Shown here: positions 11,281 through 18,828 of the stretch, in pieces | How the letters are laid out: every line of letters starts with the position of its first letter | How positions within the stretch are numbered: the first letter of the stretch is position 1 | Source: a virus | Reading direction: 5' to 3' (one strand) | Length of the DNA: 33,428 nt | IMG/VR virus record: IMGVR_UViG_3300027848_000061 | Coordinates: 1-33,428 of that record | Notes under the pieces: model-generated | Database searches by the model: none | The model's input: the letters and a program-made list of their open reading frames with translations, nothing else | Told to the model about the DNA's origin: nothing | Program-made: the position numbers and the translations under genes

Positions 11281-11460
11281 TGGGGACATTAACAAGGCTG
11301 TCCCCAGTTGTCCCCACTCGAAAACGGCAAATATGGCCGAAATGGCCTCCGAGTGGGGACAACTGGGGATTGCGTAGGAGAAACATATTATTAATATATT
11401 TTTTATATATTCGCGGGTGGGTGTGAAAACGCAAACCCTACAATCCCCAGTCGTCCCCAG
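11281..11460. other. Probable replication origin: TGTCCCCA repeats and AT-only tract
   Basis: The octamer TGTCCCCA or its complement occurs exactly at 11281-11288, 11299-11306, 11309-11316 and 11354-11361, with near copies at 11364, 11444 and 11453. A 27-bp run of only A and T (11385-11411) lies between the two groups. Repeats plus a melting tract next to a primase-helicase gene is the usual form of an iteron origin. The rest of the 346-bp gap (11258-11603) holds no convincing gene. The repeats could instead bind a regulator of the following genes. Confidence 0.65.
11301..11369. repeat. 20-bp perfect inverted repeat with 29-nt loop
   Basis: The arm at 11301-11320 (core CCCCAGTTGTCCCCACTCG) is exactly complementary to 11350-11369. 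The loop has its own small CGGC/GCCG stem. Each arm carries two octamer units. A cruciform or a strong RNA hairpin could form; there is no T-run for termination. Confidence 0.9.
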
Positions 11461-11603
11461 TCGGGTAATAAAATTACAAAGCGGCGGCGCTCATGAATTA
11501 TTTTGCAGGCGTGTCGTTTTCCGGTTGACGGGCAGGATCAATGGCCCTAGCAAGGGTCATCGAAGCAACGGGGCGCTGCCCCACCACACAAGGGAAAATG
11601 AAA

Positions 11604-11897
11604 ATGACCAAGACCTTCGACCTCACCGCCAACGAAACCACCGCTTCCATGATCCTCGTTAAGTCCTGCCTCTACAACATGGGCGGCAAGCGCCCCAGCG
11701 ACCTCGACCACGATCCCCTCACATGGGTCGAGGCCAAAGACCTCATCCGCGCAGGCTACAGCAAGCCGGAAGCTGCCGGCACTTGGGGCGCTTTGGACGC
11801 CAAGGGCATGATCTTTGAGCATAACCCTAAAGATTGGGCCATGACCGAAGACGGCTACCGCTACCTCGACACCATCTGGGACAGCCACAATGGTTGA
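11604..11897 (+). CDS. Winged-helix-like small protein, 97 aa
   Basis: After a short head (MTKTFDLTANETTASMILVK) the sequence has helix, LTWVEAKDLIRAGYSKPEAA helix pair, then GTWGALDAKGMIFEHNPKDW and AMTEDGYRYLDTIW. This order (helix, helix, turn, helix, beta wing with a Gly-Met-Ile strand) fits a winged helix. Family name not known to me. The ATG at 11604 is preferred over that at 11598 because AAGGG is then 9 nt away instead of 3. It is the first gene after the probable origin and is followed by a terminator-like hairpin. It may bind DNA, perhaps at the origin or the following genes. Confidence 0.7.
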   Translation: MTKTFDLTANETTASMILVKSCLYNMGGKRPSDLDHDPLTWVEAKDLIRAGYSKPEAAGTWGALDAKGMIFEHNPKDWAMTEDGYRYLDTIWDSHNG

Positions 11898-11904
11898 CCT
11901 CACA

Positions 11905-11926
11905 TGAGGGGGCTTCGGCCCCCTCA
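11905..11926 (+). terminator. Strong TTCG-tetraloop hairpin, likely terminator
   Basis: TGAGGGGGC-TTCG-GCCCCCTCA is a perfect 9-bp stem with the very stable TTCG loop, 8 nt after the winged-helix gene. No T-run follows, so it may terminate only partly or protect the 3' end of the message. Confidence 0.6.
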
Positions 11927-11953
11927 CCGCCCTTACCTAAAAGGAGAACCAGC

Positions 11954-12160
11954 ATGACCCCTGAAACATTCAAAGCAATCCGCAAGCGCGCTGGGCTAAC
12001 ACAGGACCGGCTCGCACGCCTGTTGCGCATCTCAGACAGCCGCACCGTCCGCAGGTGGGAAAATGGATCCCGATCCGTCAGCGGGCCGGTGTCGTTCCTC
12101 ATGGAACTGCTCGATGCAGGCACCATCGGCGCTGCGTCCGTCACGCAGGAGATGGCATGA
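11954..12160 (+). CDS. XRE-type helix-turn-helix protein, 68 aa
   Basis: The helix-turn-helix is MTPETFKAIRKRAGLTQDRL followed by ARLLRISDSRTVRRWENGSR. It is clearly homologous to the protein at 3773-3970: both start Met-Thr-Pro, have the xRxWxxGxR or QFESGER turn and the following VSGPV. AAGGAG lies about 9 nt before the ATG, a strong site. Its stop overlaps the methyltransferase ATG, so it is coupled to that gene and may control it. The duplicated pair on opposite strands suggests that both recognise similar operators. Confidence 0.85.
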   Translation: MTPETFKAIRKRAGLTQDRLARLLRISDSRTVRRWENGSRSVSGPVSFLMELLDAGTIGAASVTQEMA

Positions 12161-12184
12161 TCGACGATAGGCAAGTGGGCGGCG
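12154..12184. repeat. 31-bp perfect direct repeat A, copy 1
   Basis: Identical to 12834-12864. It contains the start codon and the first nine codons of the methyltransferase; the same codons start the DUF3310 gene. Confidence 0.95.
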
Positions 12185-12840
12185 TCTCCGAGCGCGTTGT
12201 GACGATTGGCCGTGCAACGCTGATACAGGGCGATTGTCGCAATGTGATGCCGGTGCTGGGTAAGGTTGACGCGATTGTCACAGATCCCCCGTATGGGCTG
12301 GGCGATAAGTGGAACGGCGGGGGCGGTGGGAAAAACTCTAGCTGGGGGTTCGATCCGCATGAGGCAAAGTCTTGGGACGGCCAGACTGCCGATGGAGTGG
12401 AAGATTTACCGGATTACGCGCGGGACGTAATAATATGGGGCGGCAACTATTACGCTATGCCGCCAATGCGCTGCTGGCTAGTTTGGGACAAAAAGCAAAA
12501 CGACAAATGGACGACGGGCCAATGCGAATTGGCTTGGACCAACCTTGATCGTCCGGTTCGCGCATTTAGATTCGCACAATGCGAGCAGGCCAATGAAGGT
12601 AAAAAGTCCCACCCGACGCAAAAACCGATCGCGTTGATGAAGTGGTGCTTAAAGTGGACTGATGCCCAAACAATCCTAGATCCATTCATGGGCAGCGGAA
12701 CGACTGGCGTCGCAGCCGTTCAGATGGGGCGCAAGTTCATCGGGATCGAGCGCGAGCCTAAGTATTTCGACATCGCGTGCAAGCGCATCGAGGATGCTCA
12801 GCGTCAGGGTGATATGTTTATTGAAGGAGCGGCGGCATGA
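12157..12840 (+). CDS. DNA methyltransferase, N4-cytosine/N6-adenine type, 227 aa
   Basis: Motif IV DPPYG (43-47) precedes motif I DPFMGSGTTG (175-184), with the SHPTQKP signature (151-157) between: the beta-type order of N-6/N-4 methylases, with a small target-recognition region in the middle. It transfers a methyl group from S-adenosylmethionine to DNA. AGGAG lies 6 nt before the ATG. Its first nine residues, MIDDRQVGG, are the conserved start of DUF3310 proteins and are out of place in a methylase; the natural enzyme probably begins near VTIGRATLIQGD. No restriction partner is visible, so protection of phage DNA or regulation is likely. Confidence 0.9.
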   Translation: MIDDRQVGGVSERVVTIGRATLIQGDCRNVMPVLGKVDAIVTDPPYGLGDKWNGGGGGKNSSWGFDPHEAKSWDGQTADGVEDLPDYARDVIIWGGNYYAMPPMRCWLVWDKKQNDKWTTGQCELAWTNLDRPVRAFRFAQCEQANEGKKSHPTQKPIALMKWCLKWTDAQTILDPFMGSGTTGVAAVQMGRKFIGIEREPKYFDIACKRIEDAQRQGDMFIEGAAA

Positions 12841-12864
12841 TCGACGATAGGCAAGTGGGCGGCG
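12834..12864. repeat. 31-bp perfect direct repeat A, copy 2
   Basis: Identical to 12154-12184, 680 bp away, so the two copies bound the methyltransferase gene. This copy lies in its natural context at the start of the DUF3310 gene. Confidence 0.95.
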
Positions 12865-13217
12865 ACCACTACACTTCCAAGGCCGTGCAGCCTTGGGAAG
12901 CAATGCAAGCATGGATGGGACGCGAAGCATTCGCTGGCTATTTGCGGGGCAATTGTATAAAATACCTTGCGAGATACCGCGACAAGGACGGACTACGCGA
13001 CCTCCAGAAATGCCAGCACTACCTCGACAAGCTGATCCAATTGGAAAGCGACACAAGCAAAATGGCCGACAATATTCTGGACTTCCAAGCTGGGCGCAAT
13101 GCGGCAATAGATTGCCTAACCCGTGACTTGCGGCGCAGCAAAGACTGGCTTGAAGGTTACGACCAAGTGAACATGGCGCGAAAGTCCGCAGATGCCAGCA
13201 CTACCTCGACAAGCTGA
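12837..13217 (+). CDS. DUF3310 protein with an altered, extended C-terminus, 126 aa
   Basis: Residues 1-67 match DUF3310: VGGDHYTSKAVQPWEAMQAW, then FAGYLRGNCIKYLARYRDKD and KCQHYLDKLIQLE. These small phage proteins (often called nucleotide kinase-like) have an unproven role near replication genes. The family normally ends shortly after KLIxLE. Here 50 more residues follow (MADNILDFQAGRNAAIDCLT, then WLEGYDQV), encoded in a 182-bp segment bounded by 27-bp repeats. That extra part, with G..A..C and a WLxGY motif, faintly resembles Rmf/CrpP-type small proteins. AAGGAG lies 7 nt before the ATG, which overlaps the methylase stop. Confidence 0.85.
   Translation: MIDDRQVGGDHYTSKAVQPWEAMQAWMGREAFAGYLRGNCIKYLARYRDKDGLRDLQKCQHYLDKLIQLESDTSKMADNILDFQAGRNAAIDCLTRDLRRSKDWLEGYDQVNMARKSADASTTSTS
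13010..13036. repeat. 27-bp perfect direct repeat B, copy 1
   Basis: Identical to 13192-13218. In this copy the frame reads Cys-Gln-His-Tyr-Leu-Asp-Lys-Leu, the DUF3310 end. Confidence 0.95.
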
Positions 13218-13218
13218 T
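13192..13218. repeat. 27-bp perfect direct repeat B, copy 2, out of frame
   Basis: Identical to 13010-13036, 182 bp away. Because 182 is not divisible by three, the DUF3310 frame here reads through a different frame and stops at 13217. Confidence 0.95.
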
Positions 13219-13240
13219 TGAGTTGGGACATAACAGGTAG
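13193..13240 (+). pseudogene. Stranded original 3' end of the DUF3310 gene
   Basis: In the second frame this segment encodes CQHYLDKLIELGHNR and a stop, a typical DUF3310 ending. It has no start of its own. Joining copy 1 of repeat B directly to copy 2 would restore a short, standard DUF3310 gene, so this is the displaced ancestral end. Confidence 0.75.
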
Positions 13241-13243
13241 AAC

Positions 13244-14542
13244 ATGAAAGACACTGAAACAGAAACCCTTGGGACTATAAAGGTGGACTACCGCAAGGTT
13301 GCCGACCTCATCCCATATGCAGCCAACAGCCGCACGCATAGCGACGAGCAAGTGGCGCAGATCGCCGCAAGCATTTTTGAGTTTGGATTTACTAACCCGA
13401 TCCTAACCGATGGCGGCAATGGCATCATTGCTGGGCATGGACGGCTGATGGCAGCGCGCAAGCTAGGTCTTGGCGAAGTGCCGACGATCTCGCTTGCAGG
13501 GCTTACGGCAGCTCAGAAACGAGCCTACGTGATCGCCGATAATAAGCTGGCGCTTAATGCAGGCTGGGACGCGGAGTTGCTATCGAGCGAAATTGCAGGG
13601 CTTGGCGATGAAGGCTTTGACCTGTCCTTGCTGGGCTTCAATGAGGATGAGTTAGCTGCGTTGCTGGTCGATAAGACCGAAGGCTTGACCGATCCTGACG
13701 AGATTCCCGAGGTGCCTGCCGATCCGGCGACCGTGCTTGGCGACGTGTGGCTGCTGGGGCGGCATCGGCTGATGTGCGGGGATAGCACCAGCATTGACGC
13801 GGTTGACAAGCTGATGGATGGGCAGAAGCCTAACACAATGGTGACAGACCCGCCTTATGGGGTGAAACTAGACCAGTCGTGGCGCGATAAGGCTCTAGGA
13901 GACAAAGCGTTAGGCAAGGGAAATTCGCACCTTGTCGATAATGACGACCGCGCAGATTGGACGGAGGTTTGGTCTCTGTTCGAAGGTAATGTTGCCTACG
14001 TCTGGCATGCGTCATCCTTTACGGATGTTTTGATGGGTAGTTTGCGCAACGCAGGAATTGAGCCGACGCAGCTGATCATTTGGAATAATTCGGTTATGGT
14101 CATGGGGCGGAGTGACTATCACTTTAAGCACGAACCTTGCTGGTATGCGATCAGAAAAGGTCAGAGCCACAATTGGAAGGGCGACCGTAAGCAGACGACC
14201 ATTTGGGATGCCGCCGCGCCCAATCACATCATGGGCGGCTCCAAGGAAGAAAAGACAAGCCATCCGACCCAAAAGCCAGCCAGCCTTTACGAAAAGGCAT
14301 ACCTAAATCACACAAACCCCGGCGAGTATGTATATGAGCCGTTCGGCGGCAGCGGCACGTCCGTCGTGGTTTGTGAAAAGATCGGCAGGCAGTCTTTGAC
14401 AATGGAACTCGACCCCAAGTATTGCGACGTGATCGTTACGCGCTGGCAGAACTTCACCGGCCAGCAAGCTGTTCATGGCGAAACAGGCGCTGCGTTTAAT
14501 GATATTAAGAATCCTTTATATGCCAAGCAAGAGGCGACATAA
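13244..14542 (+). CDS. ParB-like/DNA methyltransferase fusion, 432 aa
   Basis: The N-terminal 130 residues are a ParB/Srx-like domain (IPYAANSRTHSDEQVAQIAA, IIAGHGRLMAARKLG at 61-75). The rest is a beta-type methylase with DPPYG (202-206), SHPTQKP (339-345) and EPFGGSGTS (365-373). This fusion is widespread in phages and prophages; it modifies adenine or cytosine N positions, and the ParB part may add DNA binding or nuclease/CTP-related activity. Length is normal. It directly precedes the small terminase (1-nt overlap), linking modification to packaging. It is the second methylase within 2.4 kb and need not share specificity with the first. Confidence 0.92.
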   Translation: MKDTETETLGTIKVDYRKVADLIPYAANSRTHSDEQVAQIAASIFEFGFTNPILTDGGNGIIAGHGRLMAARKLGLGEVPTISLAGLTAAQKRAYVIADNKLALNAGWDAELLSSEIAGLGDEGFDLSLLGFNEDELAALLVDKTEGLTDPDEIPEVPADPATVLGDVWLLGRHRLMCGDSTSIDAVDKLMDGQKPNTMVTDPPYGVKLDQSWRDKALGDKALGKGNSHLVDNDDRADWTEVWSLFEGNVAYVWHASSFTDVLMGSLRNAGIEPTQLIIWNNSVMVMGRSDYHFKHEPCWYAIRKGQSHNWKGDRKQTTIWDAAAPNHIMGGSKEEKTSHPTQKPASLYEKAYLNHTNPGEYVYEPFGGSGTSVVVCEKIGRQSLTMELDPKYCDVIVTRWQNFTGQQAVHGETGAAFNDIKNPLYAKQEAT

Positions 14543-14880
14543 TGGGAGCGCGAGGACCAAAGCCAAAGCAGCCAACGCAAGACGAGCGCCGCAAGGTCGA
14601 GCATTATTGCAGCATCGGCTATACCCAAGCGCAGATCGCCGCGCTGATGGGATGCTCCGATGAAACGCTCCGCAAATACTACCGCGAAGAGCTGACTAAC
14701 GGCGCGCTAAAGGTCAACGCGCAGATCGGCGGCAAGCTATTCCAAAAGGCAATGGGCGGCGATACGGCCAGCCTTATCTTCTGGGCTAAGACCCGCATGG
14801 GCTGGCGCGAAACCAGCGCAATAAACGTAAGCAGCGACAACGGAATAACCGTGAGCTTCCGACGCCAGGCTGATGCTTGA
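14542..14880 (+). CDS. Small terminase subunit-like protein, 112 aa
   Basis: A basic start (GARGPKPKQPTQDERRKVEH) leads into a helix-turn-helix (YCSIGYTQAQIAALMGCSDE), TLRKYYREELTNGALKVNAQ and a helical oligomerisation part with IFWAKTRMGWRE, a motif frequent in phage small terminases and related HTH proteins. Its ATG shares one base with the methylase stop and it overlaps the large terminase gene by 8 nt. It should recognise the packaging site and stimulate the large subunit. Size and position fit well. Confidence 0.82.
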   Translation: MGARGPKPKQPTQDERRKVEHYCSIGYTQAQIAALMGCSDETLRKYYREELTNGALKVNAQIGGKLFQKAMGGDTASLIFWAKTRMGWRETSAINVSSDNGITVSFRRQADA

Positions 14881-16120
14881 AGTTTCGCTTACCGCGCCAC
14901 AGGATGATTTTGTCCATGCAACAGAGCAATTCCCCGCGCTAGTAGCAGGTTTCGGCGCGGGGAAATCGCACGCTGCTATCTGGCGCGCGCTACGGATGAA
15001 GCTCACCTATCCTCGGCAAGACGTTGCCTACTATCTGCCCACTTACGATCTTGTAACGCGCATGGCGATCCCGCGCTTCGAGGAGCAGATAGAGAGCCTC
15101 AAACTGCCGTTCAAAACCAACAAAAACGACAGCCTAATCGCTATTGGTGGCTTCGGAACCATCATCATGCGGACAATGGACAACCCTGCGCGCATCGTGG
15201 CCTATGAGGTGGCAGATAGCCTTGTCGATGAGCTTGATACGCTGCCGACCGAAAAGGCACGCGAGGTATGGAACAAGGTCATTGCCCGCAACCGGCAGAA
15301 GAAGCCAGACGGATCGCTAAACACAGTGGGCGTTGCCACCACACCAGAGGGCTTCCGTTTCGTCTATGACCGCTGGAAGAAAAACCCCTCGGAGGGGTAT
15401 CGGCTGATTAAAGCCTCCACCATGTCTAACGCGGCAAATCTGCCTGATGGCTACATCGACAGCCTGCGGGCGTCCTATTCGTCCAGCTTGTTAGCCGCCT
15501 ATCTCGACGGCGAGTTCGTCAACCTAACCGCTGGCAGCGTCTACCCAGAGTTCGACCGCAAGCTGAATTGCGTCTTCGAGACGATACAGCCGCGCGAACC
15601 GCTGCACATTGGCCTAGACTTTAACGTCAACAACATGAGCGCAGCCGTGTGCGTCATCCGTAACGGCAACCCGTTTGCGCTGGATGAGCTAACACGGCTT
15701 AGGGATACGCCAAACATGATACGGGCGATCCAAGAGCGTTACCAAGGCCATGCCATCACAGTTTATCCCGATGCCTCTGGCGGTGCGACCAAGAGCGTCA
15801 ACGCCAGCCTGTCCGACATCACGCTTCTGCGAAGCGCAAACTTCACGGTCCTTGCGCCAAGCAAGAACCCCGCTGTCAAAGACAGGGTGCTATCGCTTAA
15901 CTTGATGATCCACAACCAGGGCGCAAGACGGCTGCTAGTTAACCCAGACAAATGCCCGAATCTCATTGAAGGTCTTGAGCGCCAAGCCTACAACAAAGCA
16001 GGCGAACCCGATAAAACCGCAGGGCTAGACCACTTGAACGATGCAATCGGCTACCTTGTGACTTATAAATATGGTATTGGTCGAGGAACAGTTTCTTTTG
16101 CAAAAATCGCGGGGGTTTGA
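14873..16120 (+). CDS. terL: Terminase large subunit, 415 aa
   Basis: The packaging motor with ATPase and nuclease parts. Walker A is GFGAGKS (26-32), Walker B is DSLVDELD (115-122) with catalytic Glu120, and a coupling-type TTPEG follows (156-160). The RNase H-like nuclease has HIGLDFN with Asp249, YPDASGG with Asp300 and LDHLNDAIGY with His387 and Asp390. All expected residues are present. Length is on the short side of normal. Its ATG overlaps the small-terminase stop region and its stop abuts the portal start, so the three genes are coupled. Confidence 0.93.
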   Translation: MLEVSLTAPQDDFVHATEQFPALVAGFGAGKSHAAIWRALRMKLTYPRQDVAYYLPTYDLVTRMAIPRFEEQIESLKLPFKTNKNDSLIAIGGFGTIIMRTMDNPARIVAYEVADSLVDELDTLPTEKAREVWNKVIARNRQKKPDGSLNTVGVATTPEGFRFVYDRWKKNPSEGYRLIKASTMSNAANLPDGYIDSLRASYSSSLLAAYLDGEFVNLTAGSVYPEFDRKLNCVFETIQPREPLHIGLDFNVNNMSAAVCVIRNGNPFALDELTRLRDTPNMIRAIQERYQGHAITVYPDASGGATKSVNASLSDITLLRSANFTVLAPSKNPAVKDRVLSLNLMIHNQGARRLLVNPDKCPNLIEGLERQAYNKAGEPDKTAGLDHLNDAIGYLVTYKYGIGRGTVSFAKIAGV

Positions 16121-17632
16121 ATGGCCGTCAATACTAGCCACAAAGCATATGACGCCAATCGCCACAAGTGGCAGCGTTGCCGCGATGTAATAGAGGGCAG
16201 GGATGCTGTCATTCAGCAGCTTAAATCAAGCGCCCGCTCCCAGACTGGCGCTAGATACTCAGGGAGTCTGTATAGCCCAGACTTTACGGCCAACAATTAT
16301 CTGCCACGGCTACTAAACCAGACCGATCAAGAATACGTCGCCTATAAGGAGCGCGCCGGTTTCTTTAATGCGACAGGGCGCACGCTAGACGCCTTTACTG
16401 GCATGATCTTTTCCAAAGATCCGACATATAAGCTGCCCACAGCCATCGAAGCCTTTGCAGACGACATTACGCTATCCGGCACAAACCTGCGCGAGTTTAG
16501 CGAGCAGGTGGTGGAGCAACAGATCGCCGTGGGCCGCGTTGGGCTGATGGTCGATTACCCGTCGAACACGCCAGCCAACCTGACAGTTGCCGTTGCAGAA
16601 GCCCTTAACGTGCGGCCCTTCCTGCGCTGGTATTCGGCAGAGAGCGTCATCAATTGGCGCTCAAGCTATATTAACGGCGCAGAGACGCTGACCCTAGTGG
16701 TCCTTCGCGAAGTCGTTGACGTGCATCAGGACGAGTTCGTTTCGGACGATGTGACGCAATACCGAGTGCTCGACCTAACCGAGCAAGGCTACCGCGTCCG
16801 CATGATGAACGAGGAAAACGATCTGCTTGATGAGGTCTACCCGCTCCAGCAAGGTCGCCCGATGCGTTACATCCCGTTTACGGTGCTAGGGGCCAACAGC
16901 GCATCGACCGAAGTGCAGAAACCGCCGCTGTTGGACCTGGTGGACACAAACCTTGCCCACTATCGCAACAGCGCGGACTACGAGCATGGCCTACACTTCA
17001 CCGGGCTACCTACGCCCTATGTCGCAGGCGTGCAGCTTGCCGAAGGCCAGACGCTTTCCATCGGCTCGATGACGGCATGGGTGTTTCCCGATCCGTCCGC
17101 TAAGGCGGAATACTTGGAGTTTAAAGGCGACGGTCTTAAGACGCTGCAACAGGCGCTCAAAGACAAGGAGCAGCGTATGGCAGTGCTTGGCGCACGGATG
17201 CTCGCAGACGATAAGCGCACGGCGGAAGCCTTCGGGACGCTTGAGCTACGCACGGCAGGCGAACGCTCGATCTTGGCATCTATCAGCCGATCAGCATCTG
17301 ATGCAATCGAGCGGTCGCTAAACTGGATGGCGCAATGGGTAGGAGCGCCGCAAGAGGCAGAGTTTAACCTGAACACGGACTTCGGCGCGGCGCGCATGGC
17401 TCCGCAGATGTTAAGCGCACTGATGGCGGCCTATCAGGGCGACGCAATGCCGCTGTCTGTCTTGTTCGACAACCTCCAGCGTGGCGAGCTTATCAAGCCA
17501 CAAATGGAATTTGATGAATATGAGGCACAGCTTGCAGGTGCAGGGCCATCGTTTGCAGACGCACCTGCGCCGCAAGCCAGCCCAGAAGAACAGAGCTTGA
17601 TGACTAATATTCGCCAGCGGCTAGGGCTCTAA
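16121..17632 (+). CDS. Portal protein, DUF4055 type, 503 aa
   Basis: The protein fits the DUF4055 portal family: an N-terminal Arg/Lys-rich region, YLPRLLNQTDQEYVAYKERA, FNATGRTLDAFTGMIFSKDP, LDLVDTNLAHYRNSADYEHG and a long C-terminal helical region. It forms the 12-subunit ring at one head vertex through which DNA enters and leaves. Location immediately after the large terminase is standard. Length is normal. Its stop shares a base with the start of the collagen-like gene. Confidence 0.92.
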   Translation: MAVNTSHKAYDANRHKWQRCRDVIEGRDAVIQQLKSSARSQTGARYSGSLYSPDFTANNYLPRLLNQTDQEYVAYKERAGFFNATGRTLDAFTGMIFSKDPTYKLPTAIEAFADDITLSGTNLREFSEQVVEQQIAVGRVGLMVDYPSNTPANLTVAVAEALNVRPFLRWYSAESVINWRSSYINGAETLTLVVLREVVDVHQDEFVSDDVTQYRVLDLTEQGYRVRMMNEENDLLDEVYPLQQGRPMRYIPFTVLGANSASTEVQKPPLLDLVDTNLAHYRNSADYEHGLHFTGLPTPYVAGVQLAEGQTLSIGSMTAWVFPDPSAKAEYLEFKGDGLKTLQQALKDKEQRMAVLGARMLADDKRTAEAFGTLELRTAGERSILASISRSASDAIERSLNWMAQWVGAPQEAEFNLNTDFGAARMAPQMLSALMAAYQGDAMPLSVLFDNLQRGELIKPQMEFDEYEAQLAGAGPSFADAPAPQASPEEQSLMTNIRQRLGL

Positions 17633-18351
17633 TGGCCGTTAGTCAGGAGATTGTTACCTCACTAGTTGAGGCTGTTGCCGCGCTTAACCTGCGCGTTAAC
17701 GATGCTGCGTCAAGGCCAATGATACAGGGGCCGACAGGCGATGCTGGTAAGCAAGGCGATAGAGGCGACGACGCACAGCCTGTTAGTGACGAGCAAATCA
17801 AGGCGGCTGCTAGTGATTGGCTACGGGCTAACATTACACAGCCTAGCGACGGCACAGACGGCACAGACGGTAAAGACGGGCAGCGCGGCGACCAAGGCAG
17901 AGCGCCAACAGATGACGAGATTCAGGCGGCTGTTGAAATCTGGTTTAAAGCTAACCGCGAGCAACTGCGTGGCGCTGCTGGTAAGGATGGCACTAATGGC
18001 AATGCTGGTAGTGATGGGCGTAATGGCAGTAACGGCAGTAACGGCACTAACGGCACTAATGGCGAGAACGGCGTAGGGATTGCTCTTATTGAGCAACGCG
18101 ACGACAAGTCATTTTGGATAACGCTGACTGACGGGCAAGAAACGGAAATCATGCTGCCGGTAGGCAAAGCCAGTGGCTTTTTTGGCGGTGGCGGTAGTGG
18201 TGGTGGTGGTGGTGGTGGCGCAACGCTGTTGTCGGAGTTAGGCGATGTGCGAATCTCTGCGCCGATGGACCTCCACGTTTTGCAATACGATACAGCGTCG
18301 TCGGTTTGGCGTAATGGTCCGGGCATCCTTGACGGCGGCACTTTTAATTAA
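17632..18351 (+). CDS. Collagen-like head fibre protein, 239 aa
   Basis: Residues 1-25 are a helical head likely to form a trimeric coil. Collagen-type Gly-X-Y triplets follow in three blocks: GPTGDAGKQGDRGDD, GTDGTDGKDGQRGDQG and GKDGTNGNAGSDGRNGSNGS and on. Two helical inserts of similar sequence (PVSDEQIKAAASDWLRANIT and PTDDEIQAAVEIWFKANREQ) interrupt them. Then comes a small beta domain, a Gly-only linker (FFGGGGSGGGGGGG) and a fibre-type end (LLSELGDVRI, LQYDTASSVWRNG). A triple-stranded fibre is expected. It lies between portal and head genes, so it is more probably a head or neck fibre than a tail fibre. Confidence 0.8.
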   Translation: MAVSQEIVTSLVEAVAALNLRVNDAASRPMIQGPTGDAGKQGDRGDDAQPVSDEQIKAAASDWLRANITQPSDGTDGTDGKDGQRGDQGRAPTDDEIQAAVEIWFKANREQLRGAAGKDGTNGNAGSDGRNGSNGSNGTNGTNGENGVGIALIEQRDDKSFWITLTDGQETEIMLPVGKASGFFGGGGSGGGGGGGATLLSELGDVRISAPMDLHVLQYDTASSVWRNGPGILDGGTFN

Positions 18352-18362
18352 AGGTAAGTGAT

Positions 18363-18815
18363 ATGGCGCGCATTCAGATCAAACGGGGCCTTAAGGCCAA
18401 TCTGCCAACCTCTGGGATGTTGGCAGGCGAGCAGTTTTCCACAACCGACAGGGGGACGCTGCACATTGCACTTGATGCGGCAACCACTGTTGGCGTTGTG
18501 CCAGCGGTGGACGATCTTGCGGCAATCGGTGCAGTCGATGGGGCCGCTGATCTGCTTTTGATACATGATGCGAGCTCGAGCGGCGTTAAGGCCAAGAAAA
18601 TCACGATTGCCGACTTCAAGGTTGCACTAAACATCCCTAATGGCGACACAGACGAGAAGGTCGCTGTCATTGCTGGCGGGACATCTGGCTATCTTTGGGG
18701 GACCGATGGAACAGATGGCGTGCTACGCATGAATAGCTCGATGCTGGTGACAAAAGACTCTGGCAATAACTTCATCACGCTAGCTGTTGGAACTATCGAC
18801 TTAGGGACATTCTAA
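18363..18815 (+). CDS. Fibre-like structural protein with tropism-determinant-type N-terminus, 150 aa
   Basis: The start MARIQIKRGLKANLPTSGML followed by AGEQFSTTDRGTLHIALDA matches the N-terminal domain of phage fibres and major-tropism-determinant-like proteins: beta strands with RRG/KRG, a GE turn and a conserved xTDxxxLHI. The rest has DLLLIHDASSSGVKAKKITI and a Gly-rich beta end, typical of fibre shaft or tip. AAGG lies about 9 nt before the ATG. It shares the N-terminal domain with 18856-19809 and 33118-33428, suggesting that each attaches to the virion in the same way. Confidence 0.75.
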   Translation: MARIQIKRGLKANLPTSGMLAGEQFSTTDRGTLHIALDAATTVGVVPAVDDLAAIGAVDGAADLLLIHDASSSGVKAKKITIADFKVALNIPNGDTDEKVAVIAGGTSGYLWGTDGTDGVLRMNSSMLVTKDSGNNFITLAVGTIDLGTF

Positions 18816-18828
18816 GAAAAACAAGCCC

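Noticed and set aside
11301-11369. Inverted repeat as an intrinsic terminator for the primase gene
   Set aside because: The loop is 29 nt and no T-run follows; octamer repeats and the AT tract fit an origin better.
12055-12156. Longer N-terminus for the methyltransferase
   Set aside because: The extra residues overlap the XRE gene in another frame, whereas the ATG at 12157 has AGGAG at good distance.
12154-12864. Insertion sequence or homing element carrying the methyltransferase
   Set aside because: No transposase, terminal inverted repeats or HNH/GIY-YIG endonuclease are present; only the 31-bp direct repeats.
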